IMG/VR virus record: IMGVR_UViG_3300042569_001206 | Span: 1-25,399 of that record | DNA length: 25,399 bases | Direction: 5' to 3' (one strand) | Origin: a virus | Part shown: positions 13,977-24,100 of the stretch, piece after piece | Position numbering within the stretch: position 1 is the first letter of the stretch | Layout: each line of letters begins with the position of its first letter | Notes under the pieces: model-generated | Seen by the model: only the letters and a program-made list of their open reading frames with translations | What the model was told of the DNA's origin: nothing | Database searches by the model: none | Program-made: the position numbers and the translations under genes

Positions 13977-14275
13977 TGGCCAACTACGATGCAACCAGTC
14001 CATATTTTGAAACTGGCTACAGTCAGTTTTTTCTTGATGTCATGGTCAACAGACCTATTCCCAAAGAAGATGACGATCTGACATTCACTATCAATACCAC
14101 CTATCAGTATCGACCAGATCTTTTGGCCTATGACTTGTATGGCATAGCAGGTCTGTGGTGGGTATTTTATCAACGCAATCCTAATAGCTTGCAAGCACCG
14201 CCCTTGGATTTCAAAACAAACACCCTGATCTACTTGCCAAAAATTACCACGCTGAAATCAGCCCTGGGGTTCTAA
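13976..14275 (+). CDS. gp53: Baseplate wedge protein gp53
   Basis: The protein has 99 residues, about half of T4 gp53 (196). The core RPDLLAYDLYG, LWWVFYQRNPN and TNTLIYLPK follows the gp53 family pattern, whose fold is LysM-like. In T4, gp53 joins wedges around the hub during baseplate assembly. Here it overlaps the stop of the repeat protein (TAATG) and is followed after 3 nt by the hub candidate, so all three are translated from one message. The short N-terminal segment SPYFETGYSQFFLDVMVNRPIP replaces the longer T4 N-terminus. Confidence 0.85.
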   Translation: MANYDATSPYFETGYSQFFLDVMVNRPIPKEDDDLTFTINTTYQYRPDLLAYDLYGIAGLWWVFYQRNPNSLQAPPLDFKTNTLIYLPKITTLKSALGF

Positions 14276-14278
14276 CCC

Positions 14279-17200
14279 ATGGCCACAGCCGCTGAACTCC
14301 AATCAGAAATTCGTCGATTACAGGAAAGATATCGCATAGCTCAGAACGGGCTTGCTACACTCAATAGAAATTTGCAAAGCAATCAGGCCATACTGGCAAG
14401 ATACACAGCTGAAGTTTCTACTATTCCTGGACAAGTGGCTGCTCTGGAATCACAAATAAATGCAATACAAGTTCCGCCTCCAGCCACTGCCAGTCAAGCC
14501 GCCAGTGATGACGCACCCCGGGGTCCTAATGCTCCTGCAGCCGCACAAGTTGCTAATAATGGTCGTATAGTGCCACCACCTGATACCAGCAGCTCAAGCA
14601 CAGCAGATGTCACAGTCACATCCAACACCGGTGGTGAGACTGGCACCAATGGACCTGTGCGCACTACTGAACAAACTCAAGCCACCGGGCCTGACAGCAA
14701 TAATGGAGAGGCATTACAAGCGCCTGCAGCGGGCGCCAGTTCAGAAGGCAATGCCGGAGAAAGAGAAGCACAATTAGCACAGGCTAAAACAATTACAAGT
14801 CCTGGAGCGGCAGCACTTCCTGACGATGCCAAAAACAACAGCACCAGCACAGCACAGACCACTGCCAATGCCGCAGTAAATGCGCTCAAAATACAGGCTC
14901 GACCAAATCCTCTAGATCAGTTTGCCAGTTATACCTATTCAATATCAGTTTATCTACTGAGTGCTGATCAATACACAAGATTGTTACGAGGTAAAACAAA
15001 AAAGATTGACGGGTACTTTTTGTTATTTCAAGACGGTGGAGCACCAATCAATCGTGGCGGGCCCAAAGACAACATGGGCACCGCCGTCAATTTATCGGCC
15101 AGCGACAGCGGACGCAATCCATTCTTTCCCAATGACTACTACATTGACTCCTTGACCTTGGATACCAGTCCATTGGGCAAGGCCACTGGTGCCAGTCACA
15201 TGACAGCATCAATGAAAATGACAGTGAACGAACCCAACGGTATCACCTTGATTGATAATCTATATTCAGCTGTGGCCAACCTGCAGCAAAAAGATGGCAG
15301 TGGCAAAGTCAACTACACCGCGGCTGATTACCTGGCCGTGATAAGATTTTATGGGCAAGGTGCCGACGGCAATCCAGTGCAAGTTCGTGCCAGCGGCGGC
15401 GCTGCAATAGAAAAGTTTATACCGTTCAAATTGGCCGCAATCAACTGGAGCGTTGGCAGCAAAATGGTCAGTTATGAATGGGATTGTGTGCCTCAAGGCT
15501 TGCTGATTGCAGGATACACTGCTCGTGGCGCTGTGCCACATGACGTGCAGTTGGCCAGCACTACTGTGGGCAAACTTTTAGGCGGTAACTCAGTGTATGC
15601 TGGAACAGCACCCAATGCTGCCACACCTGGCCAATCTACCACTGCCACACAAGGGGATCGCGACCGAGCAATTCGTGCAGCCGACGAAGATAGGGATATA
15701 CCCAAGTCACCGGCAAAAGCAGTGGCTGCACCAACAAATAAAAAAACAATCACGCAAGGGCTCATGGCCGCGTTGACCGAATTTCAGGAAGAATTGACCA
15801 AACCACAAAAGGGCCAGTCAGTGCCAATATTTGACATAGCCGACAGATATTTTATTCGATTTGTGGATGGCATAGGGTATGACGGCAAAAAGATACCGGC
15901 GTCTGCTATTGAAAATGCCAAGATCACAATACCACAAGCCAAGACTGATCAACGCCAGACTGCAATGGGCCCACCAGCTGCTGGCAAAGGTGGCAGTCCT
16001 GAAGCAATTGAACCCAACAAACAGGCAGTAGACAATGCCTCAAGAACCTTTAGCATCACAGCAGGGCAAATGATCACACAGGCCATTGATCTTGCTATTC
16101 GCAACAGTACCTATATCCTGGATCAGGCCTTGGTAATGCAAAACAGCGACGGCCTACAGATACCAAACCCAGACAAAAGAAATTCGCCCATGAGCTGGTT
16201 CAACATCATAATGAACGCCGAACCAAGACCCGGTGGCATTGATCCCAAACGCAACGATTACGCATTTGACATCACCTACACTATCAAACCCTATAGATTA
16301 CAAAACTTCAACAGCAAATATTTTCCTCCCAGTAGATTCGCAGGAGTACACAAAAGTTATCCTTACTGGTTCACAGGACAAAATACTGCTGTGGTAGAAT
16401 ACCAAGAAACATTGAACGCCTTGTACAGTATCACTGTGAGTGGTAGTGATCCAAAAAATAGTGGTGCGGCCCGTATACGAGAATTGGCCACTGCAAGTTT
16501 ACGAGATATTGCCAAATACAACTATGCTGTGACTAGCGGACAAAGTACTCAAGGCTCAGCAGATACTAGACTCAACGAAACTGCTGCCAATGCAGCAGAC
16601 TATTTGTTCAGTCCTGGTGACCTGGCCAATGCCAAAATTAAAATTCTTGGTGATCCAGATTGGATACAGCAAGGCAGTTTGTTCAAACAAATCACACCGG
16701 GCCAAAGCGAAGTGGCTGACGTGACCGGGTTTGGCGAAGATGGCAGTATCAGTTTTGAAACAGGAGATGTATTGTTTGAAATTGTTTGGCAACGTCCTGA
16801 AGACTATGATCTAGCCACAGGCGTAGCTGATCCCTACAGCGGTGGTTATAGAGGTGTGGCCAACAAATCACGTGAACCTATACAAAGCCGAGTATACACA
16901 GCCGTCAAGGTCTTGAGTGAATTTAGACAAGGTGCCTTTTATCAAACTATTGAAGGAACCCTGTATCAATTCCCATTGCCCAGCAAAAAGAACACAGTAA
17001 ATGCCACTGCCGCCTCTACCACCAGTGACTCACTGGATAACGCACGTGCCAGCAATACAGGTGCGCAAAGCAATGGCGCAAGAACAAATGCCAATCCATT
17101 ACCTGGACGTGGACGCACTGGTATTGATTTACAAAATAGAATACAAGGCACAGCCACCACCGATCCACGTTCATTATTGAGTGCAGATGGAGGCACAGCA

Positions 17201-17545
17201 GCCATACTGGGCGCACAGCAAGCGTCAGCATCACAGCCCATTCCCAGATCTGCTGCCAGTAATACTGGTACCGGAATAGATATAAATGGGTTGGATGACA
17301 CCACAACTTCCAATATAAGACCAGCGGCTCCGCCACAGGCACCCACTGACGGCACAGACAACACAATCTCAGTTACAGCACCAATCAATCCTGGACCTCG
17401 CAAGTTGCCAGGAGTAGGTGAAGGACAACCAGGATTGACAGACGTACAGTTGGCTCAGTTACAAGATGGTATTCCAGCCGACAGCGGAGATCCCACAAGT
17501 TCAACAAATCCCAGCAATCAAGATATTGCTACAGACGGAGGCTAA
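14279..17545 (+). CDS. Large baseplate hub candidate (gp27-like regions with disordered ends)
   Basis: The protein has 1088 residues. An N-terminal coiled coil (about 1-65) leads into a disordered Ala/Thr/Gly/Asn-rich stretch (65-200). A folded region at about 205-415 contains YTYSISVYLLSADQY, DYYIDSLTLDTS and MTVNEPNG. A second region at about 490-895 contains WFNIIMNAEPRPGG, DYAFDITYTIKPYRL, VVEYQETLNALYSITVSG and KIKILGDPDWI. The last 190 residues are again disordered. The folded segments look like tail-hub proteins of the gp27/gpD type, and the gene sits directly before gp5, the partner of gp27 in T4. Assignment to gp27 is an inference. It replaces the direct gp53-gp5 neighbourhood of T4. 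Confidence 0.7.
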   Translation: MATAAELQSEIRRLQERYRIAQNGLATLNRNLQSNQAILARYTAEVSTIPGQVAALESQINAIQVPPPATASQAASDDAPRGPNAPAAAQVANNGRIVPPPDTSSSSTADVTVTSNTGGETGTNGPVRTTEQTQATGPDSNNGEALQAPAAGASSEGNAGEREAQLAQAKTITSPGAAALPDDAKNNSTSTAQTTANAAVNALKIQARPNPLDQFASYTYSISVYLLSADQYTRLLRGKTKKIDGYFLLFQDGGAPINRGGPKDNMGTAVNLSASDSGRNPFFPNDYYIDSLTLDTSPLGKATGASHMTASMKMTVNEPNGITLIDNLYSAVANLQQKDGSGKVNYTAADYLAVIRFYGQGADGNPVQVRASGGAAIEKFIPFKLAAINWSVGSKMVSYEWDCVPQGLLIAGYTARGAVPHDVQLASTTVGKLLGGNSVYAGTAPNAATPGQSTTATQGDRDRAIRAADEDRDIPKSPAKAVAAPTNKKTITQGLMAALTEFQEELTKPQKGQSVPIFDIADRYFIRFVDGIGYDGKKIPASAIENAKITIPQAKTDQRQTAMGPPAAGKGGSPEAIEPNKQAVDNASRTFSITAGQMITQAIDLAIRNSTYILDQALVMQNSDGLQIPNPDKRNSPMSWFNIIMNAEPRPGGIDPKRNDYAFDITYTIKPYRLQNFNSKYFPPSRFAGVHKSYPYWFTGQNTAVVEYQETLNALYSITVSGSDPKNSGAARIRELATASLRDIAKYNYAVTSGQSTQGSADTRLNETAANAADYLFSPGDLANAKIKILGDPDWIQQGSLFKQITPGQSEVADVTGFGEDGSISFETGDVLFEIVWQRPEDYDLATGVADPYSGGYRGVANKSREPIQSRVYTAVKVLSEFRQGAFYQTIEGTLYQFPLPSKKNTVNATAASTTSDSLDNARASNTGAQSNGARTNANPLPGRGRTGIDLQNRIQGTATTDPRSLLSADGGTAAILGAQQASASQPIPRSAASNTGTGIDINGLDDTTTSNIRPAAPPQAPTDGTDNTISVTAPINPGPRKLPGVGEGQPGLTDVQLAQLQDGIPADSGDPTSSTNPSNQDIATDGG

Positions 17546-17548
17546 TCA

Positions 17549-19069
17549 ATGGCAGAAAGTGTACAACGCAGTAAAGGGCGTCCCAGCAATTACAAAATGG
17601 ATCGCGGGGGCGTACCCGCAGAATTTGGACCGTTTGCCGGCATAGTCATGAGCACTGTGGATCCCACACGTGCCGGGCGCCTACGAGTGTTTATTGATGT
17701 GTTTGCCGCAGGAACTGAAAACAACATGCAAGATGAAAGTTGTTGGACCACGGTAAGTTACATGCCACCGTTTTATGGATCGACTCCCTTGCAAGGCAAC
17801 GCCAATACCAACAACTCTGGTACATACCCAGGCAATCAAAACAGCTATGGCATGTGGTTCACTCCACCTGACGTGGGCATGACTGTGATGTGTATATTTG
17901 TGAATGGTGATCGCAGCCAAGGTTACTACATTGGCACTATACCAGATCAAGGCTTAGGCAGAATGGTTCCAGCCCTTGGCTCAGTGGACAGAACACAAGC
18001 AAAAGTGCAAAATCAAAATCAAGAAAAATATTTTGCCAATGCACCACGCTTGCCAGTAACCGAAATAAACACCAACAACACGGATCTTTTCAATAGTCCA
18101 AGATTTTTTGACAGTATAAAACCTGTGCAAAGTGTGGTAGCACAGGCTTTGTTACAACAAGGTCTTATCAATGACACCGAACGCGGCACTATAAATTCCA
18201 GTAGTCAGCGTGAAAGTCCAAGTGCAGTGTTTGGTGTTAGCACCCCCGGTATACCAATATATTCAGGAGGTATGAAACCCAATGACATTAGAACCAAACT
18301 CAACGCAGGAGAAATAAAACCCAATGACGCCAAGATCATAGGTCGAGTGGGTGGTCACAGTCTTGTGATGGACGACGGGGATCTCGAAGGAAACAACGCT
18401 CTGTTGCGGTTACGGACATCAAAAGGTCATCAAATTACCATGAACGATTCAGGAAATTTTTTCTACATTGTTCATGCTAATGGCCAAACCTGGATTGAGT
18501 TTGGGGTTGAAGGTACTGTGGATGTGTATGCTACCAACAGTGTAAATGTTCGCACCAAGGGTGATATTAATCTACATGCCGACCGAGATATAAACATGTT
18601 TGCCGGAAGATTTGTCAAAATAAAAAGCAAGCAAGACATGCAGTTAGATACAGATACTTTTTTAAGTGTACGTGCCCAACAAGATATCACCTTGTATAGC
18701 AAAAACACAATTGGAGTCAAAGCAGATGGCACACTCACTCTCAACAGCGCATCAGGTTCCTGGGGTGCAGGATCTGCTCTGGCTTTGCAAGCAGGCGGAA
18801 TTGACCTCAATGGACCTGCCGCAGGTACTGTGGCCAACCCACAACCATTGACTACAACTTTATTGGATGATACAGAATGGAATAGCAGTCGAGGTTGGAT
18901 AGTCAAACCTGAAGGATTAAAAAGCACAGTGAGTCGTGCGCCCACACATGAACCTTATCCATATCACAACAAAGGAGTGGATATTAACATCGCATTTGAG
19001 GACGGCAAACCCAGTCCGCCACCGGGAGCAGTGCCAGTGCCTCCTGGTATAGAAATACAGGCACAATAA
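17549..19069 (+). CDS. gp5: gp5-like baseplate central spike protein without a lysozyme domain
   Basis: The protein has 506 residues. Residues about 25-145 form the N-terminal OB-fold: FGPFAGIVMSTVDPTRAGRLRVFI, a loop, then MWFTPPDVGMTVMCIFVNGD and GYYIGTIP. A linker follows, then VGGHSLVMDDGD, LLRLRTSKGHQITMND and TWIEFGVEGTVDVYA (about 265-328), as in VgrG/gp5 proteins. Short repeats at about 320-400 (SVNVRTKGDINLHADRDINMFAG) fit the trimeric beta-helix spike. T4 gp5 has a lysozyme domain between these parts; none is visible here, as I recall for cyanophage gp5. Ribosome binding site GGAGG at 17537-17541. The Pro-rich tail (about 485-506) is unusual. Confidence 0.85.
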   Translation: MAESVQRSKGRPSNYKMDRGGVPAEFGPFAGIVMSTVDPTRAGRLRVFIDVFAAGTENNMQDESCWTTVSYMPPFYGSTPLQGNANTNNSGTYPGNQNSYGMWFTPPDVGMTVMCIFVNGDRSQGYYIGTIPDQGLGRMVPALGSVDRTQAKVQNQNQEKYFANAPRLPVTEINTNNTDLFNSPRFFDSIKPVQSVVAQALLQQGLINDTERGTINSSSQRESPSAVFGVSTPGIPIYSGGMKPNDIRTKLNAGEIKPNDAKIIGRVGGHSLVMDDGDLEGNNALLRLRTSKGHQITMNDSGNFFYIVHANGQTWIEFGVEGTVDVYATNSVNVRTKGDINLHADRDINMFAGRFVKIKSKQDMQLDTDTFLSVRAQQDITLYSKNTIGVKADGTLTLNSASGSWGAGSALALQAGGIDLNGPAAGTVANPQPLTTTLLDDTEWNSSRGWIVKPEGLKSTVSRAPTHEPYPYHNKGVDINIAFEDGKPSPPPGAVPVPPGIEIQAQ

Positions 19070-19070
19070 T

Positions 19071-20693
19071 ATGGCACAATTTTCATTTACCAGCAGTGAC
19101 GGCAAATTATTCAGCATAAAAGGTCCGCAAGGTTTCACAAGAGAACAAGCCGAAGCTGTGTTCAAAAAACAAGATGCAACAGGTAGTCTAGTGGGATTTC
19201 AGCCTGGCGACAGTCTCTCTGCTGCTTCACAAGCGGCTGACGGTCTTGCTTCTGCACAAGGAGCATTGTCTCAGACACAAAGTGGACTTGCAGGAGCTCT
19301 TGACAGTGTTGGTAGTGTTGCTTCTGTTGGATCAATTAGTAAAGCACTTGGAGCCGCTGGCGGAGCACTTGGTGGATCTCTAGCTGCAACAGCTACGGGA
19401 TTAACCGCAATAGTAGGTCCTGCTGTGTCAGCCATATCTGGCGCAATATCAAAGATATCTGGTGCTGGAAACACAGGACAACCTTTGGTCAGTGCGGCAG
19501 TTATACAAGGAAGCACAGCGGTGTCTTCGATACAGACTATCAACAAAACCATAACTGGTTTTCCTGTAACAAACCCCATCAACACTGCTGACTTCACAAA
19601 GGTAGCCGGCAGTATCACTGGGGAGAGTGCTGTGACTGGGATTGGTCCCATGAGTGTGCCAGAAGTGAATGGCGTGTTGGCACAGGCCAAGAATCTTGTG
19701 GGCCAGGCATCGAATGTTCTCAGCAACGACAAAGGACTGGGATCTTTTGGATTTGATCTCAAACAATTGGAAACAGCAGGATATGTCAAACCGGGTGTGG
19801 CTGCCCTGGCCAATCAAGGCGCCAGTTTGTTTGCTACTGTGGCCAAGAGTCCGGCAGCCTGGACTGGCAAAGATGGTATCAAGAGTGCAACAGATTTATT
19901 GGGCAATGCTGGCAAACAAAGTCAAATACAACAGGATCTCATGACCAAGGGTGTTGCAGGGCTAGGCGCGGTAGGCATTCCAGTTCAAAATTTGTCAAGT
20001 CAAGGTATTGCAGGCATGGCACTGAACGCGGCCAAAAACCTTCCAGATGCTGAAGCGTTTGCCAAAGGATTGCCTATTCCAGGCGATTCCACAGGTACAG
20101 TGCAGGCAGCTTTTTCCAGTGCAGTGCGTGATGGTGCATTTGCAGTAAACTTGGTCAACACCAAGATACCCACAGTATTTAAAGAACAAGATATTCCTGT
20201 GCCCAAGTCAGACACAGTAAATCGTGCCACACTTGATGCTGCCAGCACTAGAGTTGTTGGTGATCCGAAAGTACCCACACCCAGTTATACTGCCAAAGAC
20301 AACACAGGCATCGCAAGCGATTACACAACTCAAGCCACAGCTTTTTTAAACGACGTGTTTATACCTGCGGCACAAAAATTTGAAGCAATAAATCCAAAAA
20401 TTGCCGCCCTACAAAATCAACAAACTATTACACAAGCTCAGTATAGTGCAATCAATTCTGAACGTGATACCGCGCTTAACAATTATATTATCAATGTTGT
20501 GCCCAAAGGGGCAGCATTAATTGAATTATATGGTGCCTTGCCCAGTGCTGAACAAGTCATAATCAAAGATACGGAATTGTCAGTCGGTGCAATTACCACA
20601 AAGGTTCAAGCCATACAGGCCTTGTTAGTCCAGCAGAAAGAACAATTGTATGCATTGAGCCTCAAGATTGAAGGACGTGGAGAGGGTGAATAA
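19071..20693 (+). CDS. Ala/Gly/Ser-rich virion structural protein
   Basis: The protein has 540 residues. The N-terminal module FSFTSSDGKLFSIKGPQGFTREQAEAVFKKQ with GSLVGFQPGD (about 4-47) is a small domain I have seen at the start of several phage structural proteins; its role is unknown. A long stretch of small residues follows, with an apolar segment at about 88-125 (SISKALGAAGGALGGSLAAT), then helical repeats and a C-terminal region with long helices (about 420-535) ending in EGRGEGE. Lying between gp5 and gp25, it is most likely a baseplate-associated protein. No enzyme motif is visible. It begins one base after the gp5 stop and has no clear Shine-Dalgarno. Confidence 0.75.
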   Translation: MAQFSFTSSDGKLFSIKGPQGFTREQAEAVFKKQDATGSLVGFQPGDSLSAASQAADGLASAQGALSQTQSGLAGALDSVGSVASVGSISKALGAAGGALGGSLAATATGLTAIVGPAVSAISGAISKISGAGNTGQPLVSAAVIQGSTAVSSIQTINKTITGFPVTNPINTADFTKVAGSITGESAVTGIGPMSVPEVNGVLAQAKNLVGQASNVLSNDKGLGSFGFDLKQLETAGYVKPGVAALANQGASLFATVAKSPAAWTGKDGIKSATDLLGNAGKQSQIQQDLMTKGVAGLGAVGIPVQNLSSQGIAGMALNAAKNLPDAEAFAKGLPIPGDSTGTVQAAFSSAVRDGAFAVNLVNTKIPTVFKEQDIPVPKSDTVNRATLDAASTRVVGDPKVPTPSYTAKDNTGIASDYTTQATAFLNDVFIPAAQKFEAINPKIAALQNQQTITQAQYSAINSERDTALNNYIINVVPKGAALIELYGALPSAEQVIIKDTELSVGAITTKVQAIQALLVQQKEQLYALSLKIEGRGEGE

Positions 20694-20698
20694 GCACC

Positions 20699-20706
20699 CA
20701 TAAATA
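20699..20706 (+). promoter_or_regulatory. T4-late-type motif abutting the gp25 start
   Basis: CATAAATA matches TATAAATA at 7 of 8 positions but ends only 4 nt before ATG 20711. Transcription from it would begin about at the start codon, so it could not give a normal leader for gp25. It may be a chance AT-rich match or serve a leaderless or internal transcript. Confidence 0.3.
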
Positions 20707-20710
20707 TCAT

Positions 20711-21088
20711 ATGGCACAAACATTCATCGGGTTCAACACACAAGGACAATTTAAAAAGTTCACACTCACAGGGTTTGAACTGATCAAACGCGACTTGTTG
20801 AACGCATTTAACATACGACAAGGACAATTGCCCGGTCGTCCGGCCTACGGCACGGTGTTGTGGGATTTTTTGTTTGAGAATCAACTGGAAGAATTACAAA
20901 CTGGTATAGTAAACGAAATACAGCGTGTGGCCGGCGGCGATCCACGCATATACATCAGTGACACACAGGTATATCCACAGGACAATGGTATTTTGATTGA
21001 GATTGAACTACAAATCATACCCAGCAGTGATGCTCAACGTCTCAGTATCTTTTTTGATCTACAACAACGATCTGCAAGTTATGTATAA
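20711..21088 (+). CDS. gp25: Baseplate wedge protein gp25
   Basis: The protein has 125 residues, close to T4 gp25 (132). It belongs to the gp25/lysozyme-like wedge family, shared with contractile injection systems and the TssE component of type VI secretion. Visible family features are IGFNTQGQFKKFTLTGFELIKRDLLNAFNIRQGQLPGRPAYGT, the VLWDFLFEN helix, EIQRVAGGDPRI and a final strand EIELQIIP. It attaches to gp6 and gp53 in the wedge and contacts the sheath end. Despite the old name, family members act structurally rather than as enzymes. Upstream there is only AAATATC before the ATG, with no Shine-Dalgarno, so translation may depend on the upstream gene. Confidence 0.92.
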   Translation: MAQTFIGFNTQGQFKKFTLTGFELIKRDLLNAFNIRQGQLPGRPAYGTVLWDFLFENQLEELQTGIVNEIQRVAGGDPRIYISDTQVYPQDNGILIEIELQIIPSSDAQRLSIFFDLQQRSASYV

Positions 21089-21108
21089 ACTAAGCCGTTT
21101 TTAAAATC

Positions 21109-21116
21109 CATAAATA
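21109..21116 (+). promoter_or_regulatory. T4-late-type promoter of gp6
   Basis: CATAAATA matches TATAAATA at 7 of 8 positions, 20 nt before ATG 21137, in a 48-nt gap. A start a few bases downstream leaves a short leader that contains the Shine-Dalgarno AGAGG (21123-21127), 9 nt before the ATG. Of the three late-type motifs in the window this has the best spacing. Confidence 0.65.
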
Positions 21117-21136
21117 AACAATAGAGGCTCAGTACA

Positions 21137-24100
21137 ATGGCAACCACCACAAGACAAACGGCAATATTTGGAGTTGAAGACTGGAAACAGATCTATCAAA
21201 CCTATAGAGAAGCTGACTTTCAAAGTTATGATTTTGAAACTCTTCGCAAGAGTTTCGTAGATTATCTGCGCTTGTATTACCCCGAAACATTCAATGACTA
21301 CATTGAATCTTCAGAGTACATCGCCTTGTTGGATGTTATTGCATTCATGGGTCAAGCCCTGGCCTTTCGTACAGATCTCAACACTCGTGAAAATTATTTA
21401 GACACTGCTGAGCGCCGCGACAGTGTGGTCAGATTGGCCAACTTGGTTAGTTACACAGCCAAACGTAACACCGCTGCGCAGGGTCTACTCAAAGTTTTTT
21501 CAATCAGTACTACAGAAAATGTTGTGGATTACCAAGGCATCAATCTTTCCAACCTCACAGTGAACTGGGCAGATCAAACCAATCCCGATTGGCAAGAACA
21601 ATTTACTGCCATTATCAATGCCAGCCTGGTAGACACACAACGAGTTGGACGTCCGGGTAATAGACAAACTATTTTGGGTGTGGATACCAACGAATACAGC
21701 ATCAACCTTGTGCCGGGATTTTTGCCCATTGTACCTTACACTGCAACAGTTGATGGAGTAAGCATGCCATTTGAGGCTATGACATCCACATCAGTGGGCG
21801 AAACTTATTTGTACGAGCCACCTCCACAGGCCAATCAACCATTTAATGTGTTGTTCCGCAACGACCAATTAGGGTTCCAGTCAGCAAATACCGGTTACTT
21901 TTTTATGTTCAAACAAGGTGTGCTACAGAATCAAGATTTTAACTTGGCTGAAAAAGTCACCAACCGCACAGTAAACATCAATATCGAAGGGGTCAACAAC
22001 GAAGACCGTTGGTTATTCCAGCTGGACGATGTGGGCAATATAAATCGCGAATGGACATATACAGAAAATATCTATGCGGCAGCTGCAGAACAAACTGCAA
22101 CTGATCTACGCCCCATCTATTCGGTGACCAGTCGCACAAACGATCAAATAACCATGGTGTTTGGTGACGGCGTGTTTTCAGAGATTCCAGTGGGCACATT
22201 TCGTGCCTACGTTCGTGCATCAAACGGATTACAATACATCATCAATCCTGAAGAAATGCAGAGTGTGACTGTTCCTATCAGTTATATCAGTCGCGCTGGC
22301 AACCTTGAAACAATAACATTTACCTGTGGTATTACTCAACCAGTCAGCAATTCACAAGCACGTGAAACCATTGATCAAATCAAACAACGTGCTCCTGCCA
22401 GATATTACACACAAGATCGCATGGTCAACGGTGAAGATTACAATCTCTTTCCTTACACACAATACAATTCCATAGTGAAAAGCAAGGCCTTGAATCGTGC
22501 CTCAATTGGTACCAGTCGGTATCTTGACCTAGTAGACAACACAGGCAAATATTCCAGCACCAATTCATTTGGTGCTGATGGCGCATTATGGGAACAAAAT
22601 ATTCTTCCTACCATTTTATTCACATTTACCAACCGCAACGAAATTGCTGATTTTGTTACCAATCAAGTGCAACCTGCTGTTGGGTTCGCCACAATGAGAC
22701 AGTTTTATTATGAAAACTTTCCTAGAGTTACCTCCAGCACATTGCCCACATACGGCGGCACAACATGGGTGACCGGAGCGTCCTGGACACAGAGTACCAC
22801 GCTGGCCAATGAAACCACCGGTTACTTTAAGAATGCAGTGTATTCAATAACATTTCCCACAGGATCACCTATTCCAGTGGGTCCAACCACCACTACCGCA
22901 TTTAAATATGTGTCAGTAGGTAGTTTGATAAAGTTTGTTCCTCCCACTGGATACTACTTTGACAAAAACAACAAATTACAAGCTGGTACACCAACATCCG
23001 CTGATCAAACTTTGCAAATATGGGCAAGTCCTATCAGTATCCAAGGCTCGGGCTACAACAATGGTCTTGGTAATCTTTCTTCTGGCGAAGGTCCAGTTGC
23101 ACTCAATAATTTTGTGCCTACTGGTGCGCTAGTAGACACAATCATTCCATTGTTTGTGACTGATATACCTGTTGCTATAGAGCAAAGCATTGCTGAACAG
23201 ATTTTGTTGAATCGCAACTTTGGTCTTGGCTATGACAACGACGGTGATATCACCGGTACACCTTACTCATGGTATCTGATTACCAGCACTAATCTTGCAC
23301 AAGATTCCACATGGAGCCAACAGTATGCTGGCAACACGTCAGGTACCAATCTAGACGCATCATGGTTGATACAATTTGTTGTGCAAAATCAAAACTACAC
23401 AACCACTTTCCGAGGACTTGGCTACTATTTTGGATCAGTGTTAAGCACAAGATTTTTCTTTTATGATGGCGGCCAGATATATGACAGTCGCACAGGCACA
23501 GTGGTCAAGGACTTTATCAATGTGTTGGCAGTAAACACTCAGCCAGATTCAACAGATCATTTGCCTGGCGATATCTTCATGACCATTACAGGACAACCAG
23601 TGGAGAGCGATGGCTATGTTGACGATTTTCAGGTGCTAGTAGGGTATCGTGACAGCGACAACGATGGGGTGCCAGACAATCCAGACTTTTTTAGTGAAAT
23701 TGTGGCACCAACTGTGAATTCCACTCAAAAATATATCTATCTACAGAAAACAGTGGACTTTGACAATTTGCAAAGATATTTGTTGGTAGAACCCAATATA
23801 GTTACCAGCGACTATGCCACGCTGAGCGCAATTGAATTGCAAAAAAGTGCTTGGTCACCTGGTCAAGTGTTCTACGCATATTCAACACAAGAGTTTTATC
23901 AATTGTCAATCACAGTGACTGGATCCAGAACCTTGATCAACGTAACCGACGAATGGATTGCTAGAATTGGTCGTCAAAGTTTGTATTTTCAATATCGTCA
24001 CAACGCACCATTGACTTCGAGAATTGATCCAGGCACAACCAACATCATTGATTTATATGTGGTAACATTGAGTTACTACACTGCCTATCAGAACTGGATA

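Noticed and set aside
17549-19069. Missing lysozyme domain of gp5 as a recent deletion
   Set aside because: As I recall, cyanophage gp5 proteins commonly lack it, and the domains here are otherwise continuous, so there is no sign of a recent loss.
17280-22040. TATAAAT-type octamers inside genes (near 17281, 18190 and 22037) as late promoters
   Set aside because: They lie deep within coding regions with no nearby gene start, so they are probably chance matches.
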